Assembly: GCA_032871835.1 (NCBI GenBank)
Contig: CM065298.1
Coordinates: 99,137,891-99,201,890 of the forward strand
Reading direction: 5' to 3'
DNA from: Dipteronia dyeriana
Taxonomy: Eukaryota; Streptophyta; Magnoliopsida; Sapindales; Sapindaceae
DNA: 64,000 nucleotides
A program made the position numbers and the translations under genes. Under the pieces are notes generated by a model. It was given only the letters and a program-made list of their open reading frames with translations. It made no database searches and was not told the DNA's origin. This document shows positions 48,001 through 58,272 of the stretch, one piece after another (positions within the stretch are counted from its first letter, which is position 1; every line of letters starts with the position of its first letter).

Positions 48001-48909
48001 AACTTGAGTCACCTCCTTCCAGAACGATTGTCGTCCCTTAGCTCGCCGTACCCCTTTGCTATGTGGGGAGTCGATTTGATTGGAACGCTTCCTACAGCTC
48101 CAGGTCAGGCCAAGCATGCTATCGTAGCAATTGACTATTTAACAAGATGGGTCGAAGCCGGACCGCTCTCCCAGATATCAGAAGAAAACACAATAAGGTT
48201 TATCAAGACTAATGTAGTATATAGGTTTGAAACCCCACTAGCCATTATAGCTGACCTCAGAAAACAGTTTGATAATGGCCGACTCAAAGATTTTTACAAA
48301 GGCTTGGGAATCGACCTTCGGTTTGCTTCGGTAGCCCACGCTCAGACCAACGGTCTAGCGGAATCAACGAACAAAACCATTAAGAAGTTGTTGAAGAAAA
48401 AACTACAGTGAAAGAAAGGCAGATTGACAGAGGAGTTTCCTAAGGTTCTCTAGGCTTACCGCACTACAAGGAGGACAACTACTGGGGAAACGCCCTACTC
48501 GCTAGCCTTCGGGGTTGAAGCAGTCCTACCTATTGAGCACAAATTGACCTCCTTTAGAGTCCAACATTTCGAACCAGGGAGCAATGAAAGTAAGCTCCGA
48601 GCTAGCTTGGACCTCTTGGAAGAGAAACAAGATCGAATAACCGATAAGGTAGAAATTTACCAAAGCAAGATTGCCAGGTACTTCAACAGGAGGGTTAAAG
48701 CCCGAAACTTCAAAGAATGGGACCTAGTTCTCAGGAAAGTAATGTTGAATACCAGGAAGAGGTCAGACGGTATCCTAGGGCCCAACTGGGAAGGACCATA
48801 CCAAATAAAGATGGTGATCCGTAATGGGGTATACAAGCTCGAGGATATGAATGGCTGACTCATCGATAATACTTGGAATGCAGATCACTTAAAAAAATTA
48901 TACCCTTGA
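45011..48909 (+). pseudogene. element E protease-RT-RNase H-RNase H-integrase
   Basis: Protease (45060-45500) has VVDIGSSVDVLF (DTG to DIG). RT (about 45640-46640) has MPFGLKSVGATYQ and VYIDEMISKSS, the second catalytic Asp of YIDD now Glu. RT-RNase H (46646-47077) is open and well preserved. The second RNase H (about 47190-47560) reads LYNDRASGQ and QSNSLLVVN, so key residues are changed. Integrase (47670-48909) is the best in the window: 234 open codons (47707-48411) with HSGECGNHIGGEALAYQV, VCEACQK, WGVDLIGTLPTAPG, IIADLRKQFDNG and AESTNKTIKKLL, showing both Asp and the Glu of the D,D,E triad. The end is TGA at 48907-48909. No chromodomain follows. Confidence 0.88.
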
Positions 48910-49059
48910 ACAGGGGACTCATGAGCAGGCGGCCTCCGCCTAGTTTCTTTTTATCTCCGACAATAATGTACTCCATCCTTCGTATCAATGAATCTTGCTT
49001 TTCTTATTTTCTCCATCTTTAACTATGTTCTACAATCATTTGGGTCTACGTGGGAAATT

Positions 49060-49760
49060 CGACATTATCACCCCAAGACCAGGGTAGGCTGGGGAAGCCC
49101 CCTCGCCACTCTTGATGCCTCAGTCGGTCACTACCCCCGCCAAGAAGGGTCTGAGTGTAAGAGCATAGTTCCATCCCGATATCATGACCAGGAAATAGCT
49201 AGATAGTCCTCCAGATGCCTTGGTCAGACTACCACCCCCAAGAAGGGTCTGAGTGTAAGAGCATAATTGCCATCAAGATCTCAAAACCAGGAAATAGCTA
49301 GATATCCCTCTTGATGCCTTGGTCGGGCTACCATCCCCAAGAGGGTCTGAGTGTAAGAGCATAGTTTCCATCCAGATCTCAAGACCAGGAAATAGCTAGA
49401 TAGCCCTCCTGATGCCTTGGTCTGGTTACCACCCCCAAGAAGGGTCTGAGTGTACGAGCATAGTCGCCATCCAGATTTCAAGTCCAGGAAATAGCTAGAT
49501 ATCCCTCCTGATGCCTTGGTCGGGCTACCACCCTCAAGAAGGGTCTGAGTGTAAGAGCATAGTTTCCATCCAGATCATAAGACCATGAAATAGCCAGATA
49601 GCCCTTTTAATGCCTTGGTTGGGCTACCACCCCCAAGAGAGGTCTGAGTGTAAAAGCATAGTTACCATCCAGATCTCAAGACTATGAGGTAGCTAGATTG
49701 CCCTTCTGACGCCTTAATCGGGTTACCACCAAAAAAAAGGATTCGAGTTTAAGAGCGCGG
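49060..49760 (+). repeat. element E tandem repeat block, about seven 98-99-bp units
   Basis: CTGAGTGTAAGAGCA recurs at 49151, 49249, 49347, 49446, 49545 and 49644, then a diverged copy near 49740. Spacings are 98, 98, 99, 99, 99 and about 97. It is the longest and most regular array of the family in the window. Confidence 0.92.
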
Positions 49761-50332
49761 AAGCTCTCCCGATCCCTAGCCTAAGAGGGGGCTAAACAGT
49801 CCTTTACTTGATGCCTCACTCGGGTTACAGCCCCTTAAAGAGGCTGAAGGATGAAGGGCTCAATTTACTTAAACTATAAATACCTCAGTTATTACTGGTT
49901 CCTAATTTTCCTTGTACATGTGATTGCTTACTATAACAGGTCTATGAGCAAACAATGGACTATCGACTAAAGACGTTAAGCTATAAGTCTTGGCAGTCAG
50001 AAAGCCCGAGCTAGCTGTCTGTTTTCACGTTTAAATAATGCTCTTATCTTGTTATTCTTCCCAAGCTAAGTCGATTTGCAAAAGAGGTTGAACCTAGAGA
50101 GAGATCAGAAAAGAAGCAAGTACATGTAAGTCAAAATATGAACCCGATCTCAAGTTAAACTTTATTAATAAATGGGGGAGCCTATTCCCCAGTAAGGCTA
50201 AGGCAAACAGGGAGCCTGACCCTTGATTTTGGGCTACAAAAAAAATTAAATGATAGATGATCAAGCACGGGTAAAGATGGGATGCCCATCCCCCTTTTCC
50301 GGGCATTCAAAACAAACTACAAGAAAGAGAAT
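49761..50332. other. element E spacer between tandem repeats and aORF
   Basis: Non-coding conserved spacer, homologous to 12486-12990 and 55451-55973. I see no frame or RNA gene in it. Confidence 0.65.
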
Positions 50333-52930
50333 TCAAACTAATGCATCCTTTCGATGCCCTCCAGCCTCCTCTTCCACCGGATGAACCTCGTCCCATGTTC
50401 CCCTTTCTGGTGATGGCTCATTTTGGTTGGTTGCTTCTACTGCCTCCGCCACCTCCTCCTGAGGATGCTCCTCGATTGCCTGATGCTCGAAGGAGTCGTC
50501 CTCCAGAACTTCATCTATCACTGCCATAACCACGGGTAGTATGGCAGCATCAAGAAGATGGGCCACTAACTCTGGCATAATCTCACCCACCATTGTCTCC
50601 TCTCCTAAAAGCATCATGGAAGGATCTCAGGCTTCAGTAAGGCCTCATTCTAGCTCTTTGGGTTGGACCCCCCTCGAGGATTTGCCAGGACCTGACGCTG
50701 AGAAGGTCAAAACATGATGAGGTAGATCTGGTACTTCAAACCGCTTCCCAGCTTCCTCCCCAGTAGAAGGACCTGCTTCATCATTTTCAAGGCGAGTCAT
50801 CTCTACATCCCGAGATATAACCTCTTACCTGTCTCAGCCGGTGATGTTGGAAAGATCAAATGGGAAAGGGAGGGCTTCCGCAACTTGAAAGGAGGTATAG
50901 AAATACCCCTAATTGAAAGATGCTTCCACCTCGGCCTGGAGCTTGGCAACTTGGGTCTGCAAAGCTTGGTTCTCAACATCCAACGCCTAAGCCTCACCCT
51001 TCCAGTCATCCCGCTGGCTAGCTGGCTCGTCACTTCGACTTGAGAGTTTCCTGATCAAAGGCACGTTTCAACCTCTCGTGGTCACATTGGAGCTCAGCTA
51101 GTTGTGTTTCCATTCCCCACTGGCTAGAGGTCATCTCCTGGATCAGGGATAAAGCCCGCGCCAGCAACCCATGGCTCGCTCAACCTAAGCCTCAGCCTTA
51201 GCTGCCCGGTCGTGGAGAGAAGCCACATGATGTCCCATGGCTACTTGAAACTTGAAGGCCTGTAAAGGGAATTCATGTTAGGAAATGATAAATTAAGCTA
51301 CTGAATAAAGAAGTAAAAGCGACGATTACCTCGGCTAGAAGGGCAGACATTTTGGTAACCATGACGTCCACGGGCATTAAGGTCATCCTAGAAGGCCCGC
51401 CACTTGGACATGATGCAATGAATTTCTTTAGAACCTAGTCCTAACCCGTCGAGCTAGACTATTAGTGGGGGCAAGAGAAGGCAATCTCAAGAGTACCAGC
51501 CTCGGGATCCCTGAGAACCTGAACTACCTAGAAGGCAGCTAGATTAGTAGAAGTAGATAATATGACTGGGGAAGCATCAGTTAAAGCATAAACCACTAGT
51601 GAGGGGGCAGAAGTGGATGTAACGAGGGTTTTGAAGCGGGACCTCCTCGATTTAGAGCATTTGCTGTCCGAGACGTAAGAATAGCCATCTTGGACTTCAC
51701 CTGGGAAGGCGATGAAGCAGAAATGAGTGAGGCAACATCCCTAATGGTTGACCCCCTTTTCTTCGAAATAGGCTAGAAAGCTTCCAAGGACGATCTGGAA
51801 AGAGAAGGAGAGGTCTGAGCTTACCAGGCTTTCTGAGAAGCTGAAGCAATAACAAACATTGTTAAGAAAAGGGTTAAGACCATCAGAACTGAACCATTCA
51901 ACATCCCAAAAGCATGATAGAGCAAGATACTTACGAGGAGTAGCATCGGAGATCTACAGGTACTTGTTCACCGTACGAGGGTCGAAAGGGTCAGCAGTTG
52001 GAAACTTTAAATTTAGATAATTTATGGACATGATGGTCTTCAACACAGCCTCAGACTCAGCGGGCAAAGAGTCTCGATCCCAAGAGGGTTTGTCATTGAA
52101 AGCAGTGGGGATCGCGAGCTCATGCCCGTCGATTAAAATGGAGCTCCCCCAGTCTCCCCCTGCTAGTATCCATTCTTCTTTCCAATCATGGTCTTTCCTT
52201 GAAGCCCCAGGGATGATAAAATTTAATTTGTTCTTGGCTTTGGCGTAAATTTAACCTCAATGGACCCCAACCAGACTCCCTATCTTGAAAAGGAAAGCAA
52301 GCTCTTCTGCCTCAAGCTCTCTAGTTATGCTGCTCATCTCGCACTGCTCTCTCCACTGCACGAGGAAGTTGACTAGGTGAATCCAGAAGCCGGGCGTTAG
52401 TTGGAGTGGAGCCAGTTAAAGAGCGTTGAGAGCCCACCGAAGGGTAGGATGAAGAGGGAGCCTCACCCCACTCTCAAAAGCAACGACATGAATGGGAAGT
52501 ACGCATTTGGGCGGGCTGAAGACATTGTAATTTCTATGGGGACTGTGAGAGAGACGGTGTCAGGGATGCCGTATTTATCCAGAAGCCAACCAATCTACTG
52601 AAGGTCAACGGTGGAATCAGGAATGACCCTGGGTTCGAAAGGAAGGGTCGTTGCTGAAGGAAACTCCGCCACTGTAACCTGAACCATCACCTTCCCGACA
52701 GCGTTGACCCTCTCCCCAGCGTAAGAATCCTTGTTAACTAAGTTTAGAGGGTTATCAAGCTGGTTCAAGAAATCGGAGCCAATAGAGACGTTCCTGCTAG
52801 AACGATGGTCCTGGCGGACCGGGGAGGAGTCATCATCACTTGAAATTCCACGCACCCATTTTTGAGGAACCAGGTTAAAACCTCCAGTGCCCTCGACTAG
52901 AGCTTCGATGCTATCTGAGGAATTCGACAT
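50333..52930 (-). pseudogene. element E aORF, PF04195-like plus coiled coil, two introns
   Basis: The start at 52930 begins MSNSSDSIEALVEG, then a basic Ser/Arg stretch (DHRSSRNVSIGSDF) and TLPFEPRVIPDSTVDLQ. The PF04195-like and RGQFYAKAKN-type segments follow to exon 1's end at 51935. Intron 1 is 51934-51859 (GTAAGTATCT donor intact; acceptor AACAG decayed to AACAA). Intron 2 is 51329-51260 (GTAATC...TTTACAG, both ends intact). Exon 3 gives a coiled coil and an acidic C-terminus ending RKDALV-stop at 50333. Several stops interrupt exons 1 and 2. Gene role unknown. Confidence 0.8.
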
Positions 52931-53289
52931 TGATGGGTGAAGAGAATTTAAAAGTAAGCGAAAGATAAGGGGAAATCGGCAGAGGGTAGCAAGAAAGAAG
53001 GAATCTAAAAATTTGAAAATTGAGAAAGTATGATGTAAATGATGATAAGGTTTGGTTTAAATAGAGGTTAAGGGTAAGGATGTCGGTGATATCCTCGGAA
53101 AGATCACCCAGAGCCACGGAAAGAGCCGTATTCCAGCCGTTTTTTCCTCGAAGAAAACACTAGTTCAAATTCTATATTGGGTAATTAATGAGAAGATTTC
53201 GCTCTCACTAATTATTTTTATAACGGGAAAATTTTCCAATTAAACAAGGAATCTGACTCCAACCCCAACTCTACTTTCGGTGTTCAAGT
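52931..53289 (-). promoter_or_regulatory. element E aORF promoter region, TATA at about 53055-53064
   Basis: The minus strand reads CTCTATTTAAACC about 125 bp upstream of the start. Position and sequence match those of C and F. Confidence 0.67.
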
Positions 53290-53302
53290 CAAAGGGGACT
53301 TC
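53290..53302 (+). other. element E polypurine tract
   Basis: CAAAGGGGACTTC directly before the 3' LTR start. Confidence 0.72.
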
Positions 53303-54432
53303 AGTTAATAGTAAAATTTGGTTAGGGGTCAAAGAGAAATTTTCCACTTACCTGCCACAAGTCAAAGCCTATAATCAACGTCCATGAAGCCCGGATATAC
53401 CATAAAGTTACCCCGTAGGAGCAGGGAAGGCCGGCCCGGCTTTAAAACTATCAGAAAATAAGCTAGGGATGACCAGGACGAGCCCCCACATGAACACTGG
53501 AACCAAGGCTTCTCCAGGCCACCTATCGGGGAATCTCGGTTCTTGAGGTTGAGCTCCTCAACCACCCCGTGAAAGCCATGAAGGTCTCCAAGCTCAAGAG
53601 ACATGCGACAGAAGCCTGCCAACCTCTCCAGAAGCCCGTTGGCCCTACTGGGCATGAAATAAGAATCACACCTAAATCTACACTACCCCGACTACCTCCT
53701 AGGAATGTCTACAAGGACACCTCAAGCTCCCAAGTATCATGGAAAATCCATTCCAAACTTCTAAGAACATAGTCGGAGCATGGATTTACTTCGCTCTATG
53801 AGATGACTGGCAGATAGCTCGGTGACCTCCATGAAAAGCCATGCCGTGATAACATACAAGATCATATCTATGTGATAACCAACTTTAATTTCGTTTACGT
53901 GTGAGTCAAGAGTTTGATTCCAAAAAGGAAATAAACTCATTTTCGTTAAAAATATCATCGTTTCCGTTATTTACTTACGGTCAACAACTTTCAAATAAAG
54001 CATCTCGCCCGATAATGAGGAAACGAATTCGTAGGATTGTGTCGGGATGTCAACAACTTCAAATATACTTTGACCATATATAAATAGGGCCAAGTAAAGA
54101 ATGAGAACGGACAAATAGAGAAAAAAAGAAAAGAAGAGGGGAAGGTCTAAATTCTATTTTCAGAACACGGCCATCTTCGTTTCCACTATTCGACAAGCCC
54201 AAAGTTACCACATTCCTAGAACCTAGAGAGACTGTGAGCATATGAGAGAGTGATCTGTATATCGAAGCAAGTAATCAATAAAAGCTCCCATTTGTATTGT
54301 TGCAATCCAGCCTCTCGTTTACTTCTAAATAGATCAGGTATCAATGGTACCGACCCCGGCCACCACTTCAGTGGTAGTGATCTCGAGGGTGTTAGTAGGA
54401 ATTTCTTAACCTGATCAAATTTCCCATTAATA
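53303..54432 (+). repeat. element E 3' LTR, 1130 bp
   Basis: It starts AGTTAATAGTAAAATTTGG (TG to AG) and ends TTTCCCATTAATA (CA to TA). It is nearly the same length as 41895-43025 and collinear with it. TATA-like TATATAAATA is at about 54066-54076. Confidence 0.9.
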
Positions 54433-54942
54433 GAAACTACAACAGAAAAGGGTAGATGGGCTGAGGTGCTTCTCGAGGTCCACTGGGCTTACCGCACTAC
54501 AAGGAGAATTACTACCTGGGAAATGCCCTACTCCCTAGCCTTTGGGGTTGAAGCGGTGTTTCCCATTGAGCACAAACTGACCTCCTTTAGAGTTTAACAT
54601 TTTGAACCGGGGACCAATAAGGGCAAGCTCCGAGCTAGCCTAGATCTCTTGGAAGAAAAACTAGGTTGAGTAGCTGAGAATATAGCAGTTTACCAGAGTA
54701 GGATTGCTAGATACTTTAACTGGAGTGTTAAAGCTCGAAACTTTAAGGAATGAGACCTAGTTCTCAGGAAAGTGAAATTGAATATCAAGAACAGGTTAGA
54801 CGGGGTAATGGGGCTCACCTGGGAAGGGCCATACTTGGTAAAGGTAGTGATCCGCAATGGGGCATACAAGCTCGAAGACATGAATGGCTAACTCATCGAT
54901 CATACTTGGAATGCAGATCACTTGAGAAAATTCTACCCCTGA
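54433..54942 (+). pseudogene. element D integrase C-terminus, second part
   Basis: This resumes after element E with GAAACTACAACAG, then KGRWAEVLLEVHWAYRTT-like, HKLTSFRV, DLLEEKLG and, toward the end, LTWEGPYLVKVVIRNGAYKLE before HLRKFYP and a TGA at 54940-54942. It is the integrase C-terminal region with the GPY/F module and no chromodomain. It completes the frame broken at 41894. Confidence 0.86.
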
Positions 54943-55089
54943 ACAGAGGACTCATGAGCAGGCTACCTCCACCTAGATTTTAATCTCCAACAATAATGTA
55001 CTCCATTCTTTTTATCAATAAAACCTGTTTTTTCTCCATCTTCAACTTTGTTCTACAAAGATTTGGGTATGCATAGGAAATTTGACATT

Positions 55090-55450
55090 ATTGTCCCAAG
55101 ACTAGGGATTAGCAGGGAAGCCCCCTCTCTATCTCTGATGCCTCGACCGGGCACTACCCCCTGCCAAGAAGGGTCTGAGTGTAAAAGCATAGTTGTCATC
55201 CAGATCTCTAGACCAGGAAATAGCTAGATAGCCCTCATGGTGCCTTGGTCGGGCTACAACCCTCAAGAAGGATCTGAGTGTAAAAGTATAGTTGTCATCC
55301 AGATCTCAAGACCAAGAAACAACTAGATAGCCTCCTGATGTCTTGGTCGGGCTACAACCTATAAGAAGGACTTGAGTTTAAGAGCGTGATAGTCATCTCA
55401 ATCTCCAGACTATGAGAGAGCTAGATAGCTCTTATTGATACCTCACTTGG
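55090..55450 (+). repeat. element D tandem repeat block, three to four units
   Basis: CTGAGTGTAAAAG landmarks at 55175 and 55274 and a diverged copy at 55371 give 97-99-bp spacing. It is shorter than the array of E. Confidence 0.85.
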
Positions 55451-55973
55451 GCTATAACCCCCTAGAGGGGCTCGAGAATGGAAAGTTCTTTTACTTAAAA
55501 TCCAATGTCCCAGTCATTGCTGGTCGCCAATTCTCCGTGTATATATGTTTGCTTACTTAGACAGGTGCGGACTAGCCTACAATCACAGAAGGGGACTATT
55601 TACTAAAGTCATTGAGCTACAATTTTCTGTCAAGAGTCGAAAAGCTCGAGCTAGCTATCTACTTTCACACTTAAGCAGTTTTCCTATCTTGTTACTTTTC
55701 CCAAGCTAAGTCAGGTTGCTATAGAGGTTGTACCTAGATGGAGATCAGAAATGAAGCAAGTACATACTAATGAAAATTTGAACCAGATCTAAAGTTAAAT
55801 TCCATTAATGAAATGGGGAGCCTGTCCCACGGTAAGGCTACAGCAATCGAGCAAGAAGTCCAACCCCTGGTTCCAGGCTAAAAAAATGATAATGATGATG
55901 ATCAAGCATAAGTAAAGAAGGGATGTCCACCCTCTTTTTCCGGGCATTAAGAATAAGCTACGAGAAGATGGAT
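55451..55973. other. element D spacer between tandem repeats and aORF
   Basis: Non-coding; same conserved spacer as in A and E, including a short (GAT)n run near 55890. Confidence 0.62.
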
Positions 55974-56270
55974 TCAAATTTTTGCATCCTCCCAATGTCC
56001 TTCATCTTCCCCTCCCTCAGAACGAACCTCGCCCCCTGCTTCTCTTTCTGGTAGTTGCTCATCCTGGTTAGCTGCCTCTGCCACCTCTCCTTGAGGATGC
56101 CCTTCGATTACCTATTCCTCAACGGGGTCCACCTCCAAATTCTTGTTGACCACCGCCATGACCTCAGGTGGTATGGCTTCACCAAGAAGGTTGGCCGTTG
56201 ACCTCGGCATGCTCTCTCCTACCATTTGTTTTTCCATTGAAGCCACTCTAGAAAGGTCAAAACATGATGA
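55974..56270 (-). pseudogene. element D aORF, C-terminal fragment
   Basis: The minus strand matches the acidic tail of the antisense gene (compare 50333-50620 and 12991-13300), ending with TGA at about 55974. The match is lost at 56270, where the GGGTT-rich repeat begins. An internal deletion removes part of the tail near 56252. The rest of this aORF and D's 3' LTR should lie beyond the right edge. Confidence 0.72.
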
Positions 56271-56621
56271 ATCGACACGATCCCAATGAATTTGGGTTGG
56301 GTTGGGTTGGGTTGGGTGGAGCTAAATGGGTTCGGGTTGGTAAACGGGTTGACTCATTTAACCCGTTTAATAAACGGGTTGGTTGGGTTTCATAAAAGGG
56401 TTGGCGGGTTGACACGATTAGTTTGGGAAAAATGGTAACTCAAAAATAATTTGGAGAATACTTGCAACAACAATTATGGTTCAATGATAAATAACTAATT
56501 TTTACATTGTTTTAACTTTCATCTTGCAATTGTCAATAGTTTACGGAATGCGAAGTTTGAAGACCTCAACAATTGAACTATTGGTCATTATTTATCATTT
56601 TTATTAGTTTTAATTGTTTGG

Positions 56622-56668
<47 letters not shown>

Positions 56669-56736
56669 CATCTGTGGATTGTATAAATTTTATAGTTTTT
56701 TGGTGGCTCATCTAATTTGAGATGTGGTTTAGTTAG
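56271..56736. mobile_element. GGGTT-rich repeat element, left part (class unknown)
   Basis: It interrupts the aORF of D. It opens ATCGACACGATCC, then five GGG runs separated by TT (56294-56316), repeated AACGGGTTG and AACCCGTTTAATAAACGGG motifs, GGGTTTCATAAA, GGGTTGGCGGGTTGACACG and an AT-rich body with a long (TA)n run (about 56625-56662). The same GGGTTTCATAAA and GGGTTGGCGGGTTGACACG order reappears at 63964-64000, after element F. No coding sequence is visible. GC-rich subterminal repeats would fit a non-autonomous hAT-like element, but no terminal repeat is visible. Confidence 0.6.
56625..56662. repeat. (TA)n microsatellite
   Basis: An uninterrupted run of alternating T and A of about 38 bp within the AT-rich body of the GGGTT-rich element. 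Confidence 0.95.
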
Positions 56737-57899
56737 TGTTAACGGGAAATTTGTTCGAAATGAGAAATTCCTACTAACACCATCGAAACCATTACCACGA
56801 AAGTGGTGGCCAGGGTCGGTACCATTGATACCTAACCAGTTAAGAGGTAAACGAGAGGCTGGATCGTAATAACAATAAATGGGAGCGTTTATTATTGATA
56901 TTTTCTTCGAAGTACAAATCACTCTCTTATATGCTCGCAGTCTCTTTAGGATCTAGGAAGGTGGCAACTTAGTGCTTGGCGAATAGTGGAAACAAAGGTG
57001 GCCGTGTTCTGAGTACAGAATTTAGGCCTTCCCCTCTTCTTTTCTTTCTCTCCTGCTTTCTCTTCTCTGTTTTTCTATCTATATCTCTATATGTGTATGT
57101 ATCTGTGTGTCATGCTTGGCCCTATTTATATATGGTCCAAGTAGGTTTGAATTTATTTATATCCCGCCAAGATCCTTCGAATCCGTTCCCTCTTTATCGG
57201 GCGGAATCCTTTATTTAAAAGTTGTTGACCCCTAGTAAATAGCGGGAATGATTAACGTGAATGAGTTTATTTCCTTTTTGGAATCAAACTCTTGGTTCGC
57301 ACGTTATACGGGATTAATGTTGGTTATCTCCTAGATATGATCTTGTATGTTATCGTGACATGGTTTTTCATGGAGGTCACCCAGCTAGCTGCCTGTCGTC
57401 CCGTAGAGCGAGGTAGATCCCTGCTCCAACTCTGTTCTTAGAAGCTTGAGGTGGATTTTTCCTTACCCTTGGGGGCTTGAGGTGTTCCTGTAGACAATCC
57501 CAGGAGGTAGCCGGGGTAGTGTAAATTTAGGCATGATTCTTCTTTTATGTCCAGCAAGGACAACGAGCTTTTAGAGAGCTTGGCCAGCTTCTCTCGAATT
57601 TCTCTTGAGCTTAGAGAATTCTCCTGGCATTCACGGGGCGGTTGAAGAGCTTGACCTCAGAGCCGAAGTTCCCCGATAGATGACCTGAAGAAGCCCGGGT
57701 TCCAGTATTCTTGTGGGAGCTCGTATTGGTTATGCCTGGTTTGTTTTTTGGTAGTTTTGAAGCTGAGCCGGTCTTCTCTGCTCCTACGGGGTGGCTTTAT
57801 GGTCTATCCAGGCTTCATGATTGTCGATTATAGGTTTCGACTTGTTGCGGGAAAGTGGAAAATTTCTTTTTGACCCCTGGCCAAATTTCACTATTAACA
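56737..57899 (-). repeat. element F 3' LTR, 1163 bp
   Basis: On the plus strand it runs from TGTTAACGGGAAATTTG to CACTATTAACA, with intact TG...CA. The minus-strand TATA is TATATAAATAGGG (about 57123-57135). A T/C/A-rich microsatellite-like stretch (about 57070-57105) is shared with the partner LTR. Confidence 0.9.
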
Positions 57900-57913
57900 G
57901 AAGTCCCTTCTGA
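57900..57913 (-). other. element F polypurine tract
   Basis: The minus strand reads GTCAGAAGGGACTTC next to the 3' LTR; one change from AGAGGGGA. Confidence 0.7.
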
Positions 57914-58272
57914 CTTGAACACCGGTGGTAGAGTTGGGGTTGGAGTCAGATTCCTTGTTTAATTGAGAAAGTTTTCCGTTATAAAAATAACTAATGAGAG
58001 CGAAATCTTCTCATTAATTACCGGGTATTTGAATTTGAAATAGTGTTTTATTCGAAGAAAAACGGCTGCAATACGGCTCCTTCCACGGCTTCAGGTGATC
58101 TTCTCGAGGATATCGTCGACATCATTATACTTAATCCTCTATTTAAACTCGGCCTTATTGTCACCTTCTTCACACTTTCTCAAATCTCAAATTCTCAGAT
58201 TTCTTCTTTCTTGCTTTTCTCTACCGATTTCCCTCTATCTTTCGCTTATTTTCAAGTTCTTCTTACCCATTA
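57914..58272 (+). promoter_or_regulatory. element F aORF promoter region, TATA at 58138-58146
   Basis: TCTATTTAAAC lies about 130 bp before the aORF ATG (58273) and is followed by a C/T-rich leader. The region is collinear with the other three copies. Confidence 0.67.

Larger units (their letters stand above)
41895..54432 (+). mobile_element. Ty3/gypsy Tat-lineage element E, full length, 12.5 kb
   Basis: Two LTRs of 1131 and 1130 bp (41895-43025, 53303-54432) enclose primer site, gag-pro-pol, tandem repeats, antisense gene and polypurine tract. The flanks are AAAAC (41890-41894) and GAAAC (54433-54437), a 5-bp target duplication with one mismatch. Excision joins AAGAAAAAAC to TACAACAGAAAAGGG, which matches the uninterrupted integrase of other copies (compare 48391-48420). 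It is therefore nested in the integrase of element D. Confidence 0.92.

Noticed and set aside
49060..49760. Regular repeats as CRISPR-like array
   Set aside because: The whole 98-99-bp unit repeats with no unique spacers; it is a minisatellite in a plant retrotransposon.
50341..50529. Proline-rich plus-strand frame
   Set aside because: It is the reverse strand of the acidic, Glu-rich tail of the aORF of element E.
56294..56316. GGGTT array as telomeric repeat
   Set aside because: Plant telomeres are TTTAGGG; the unit here is 5 bp and confined to one repeat element.
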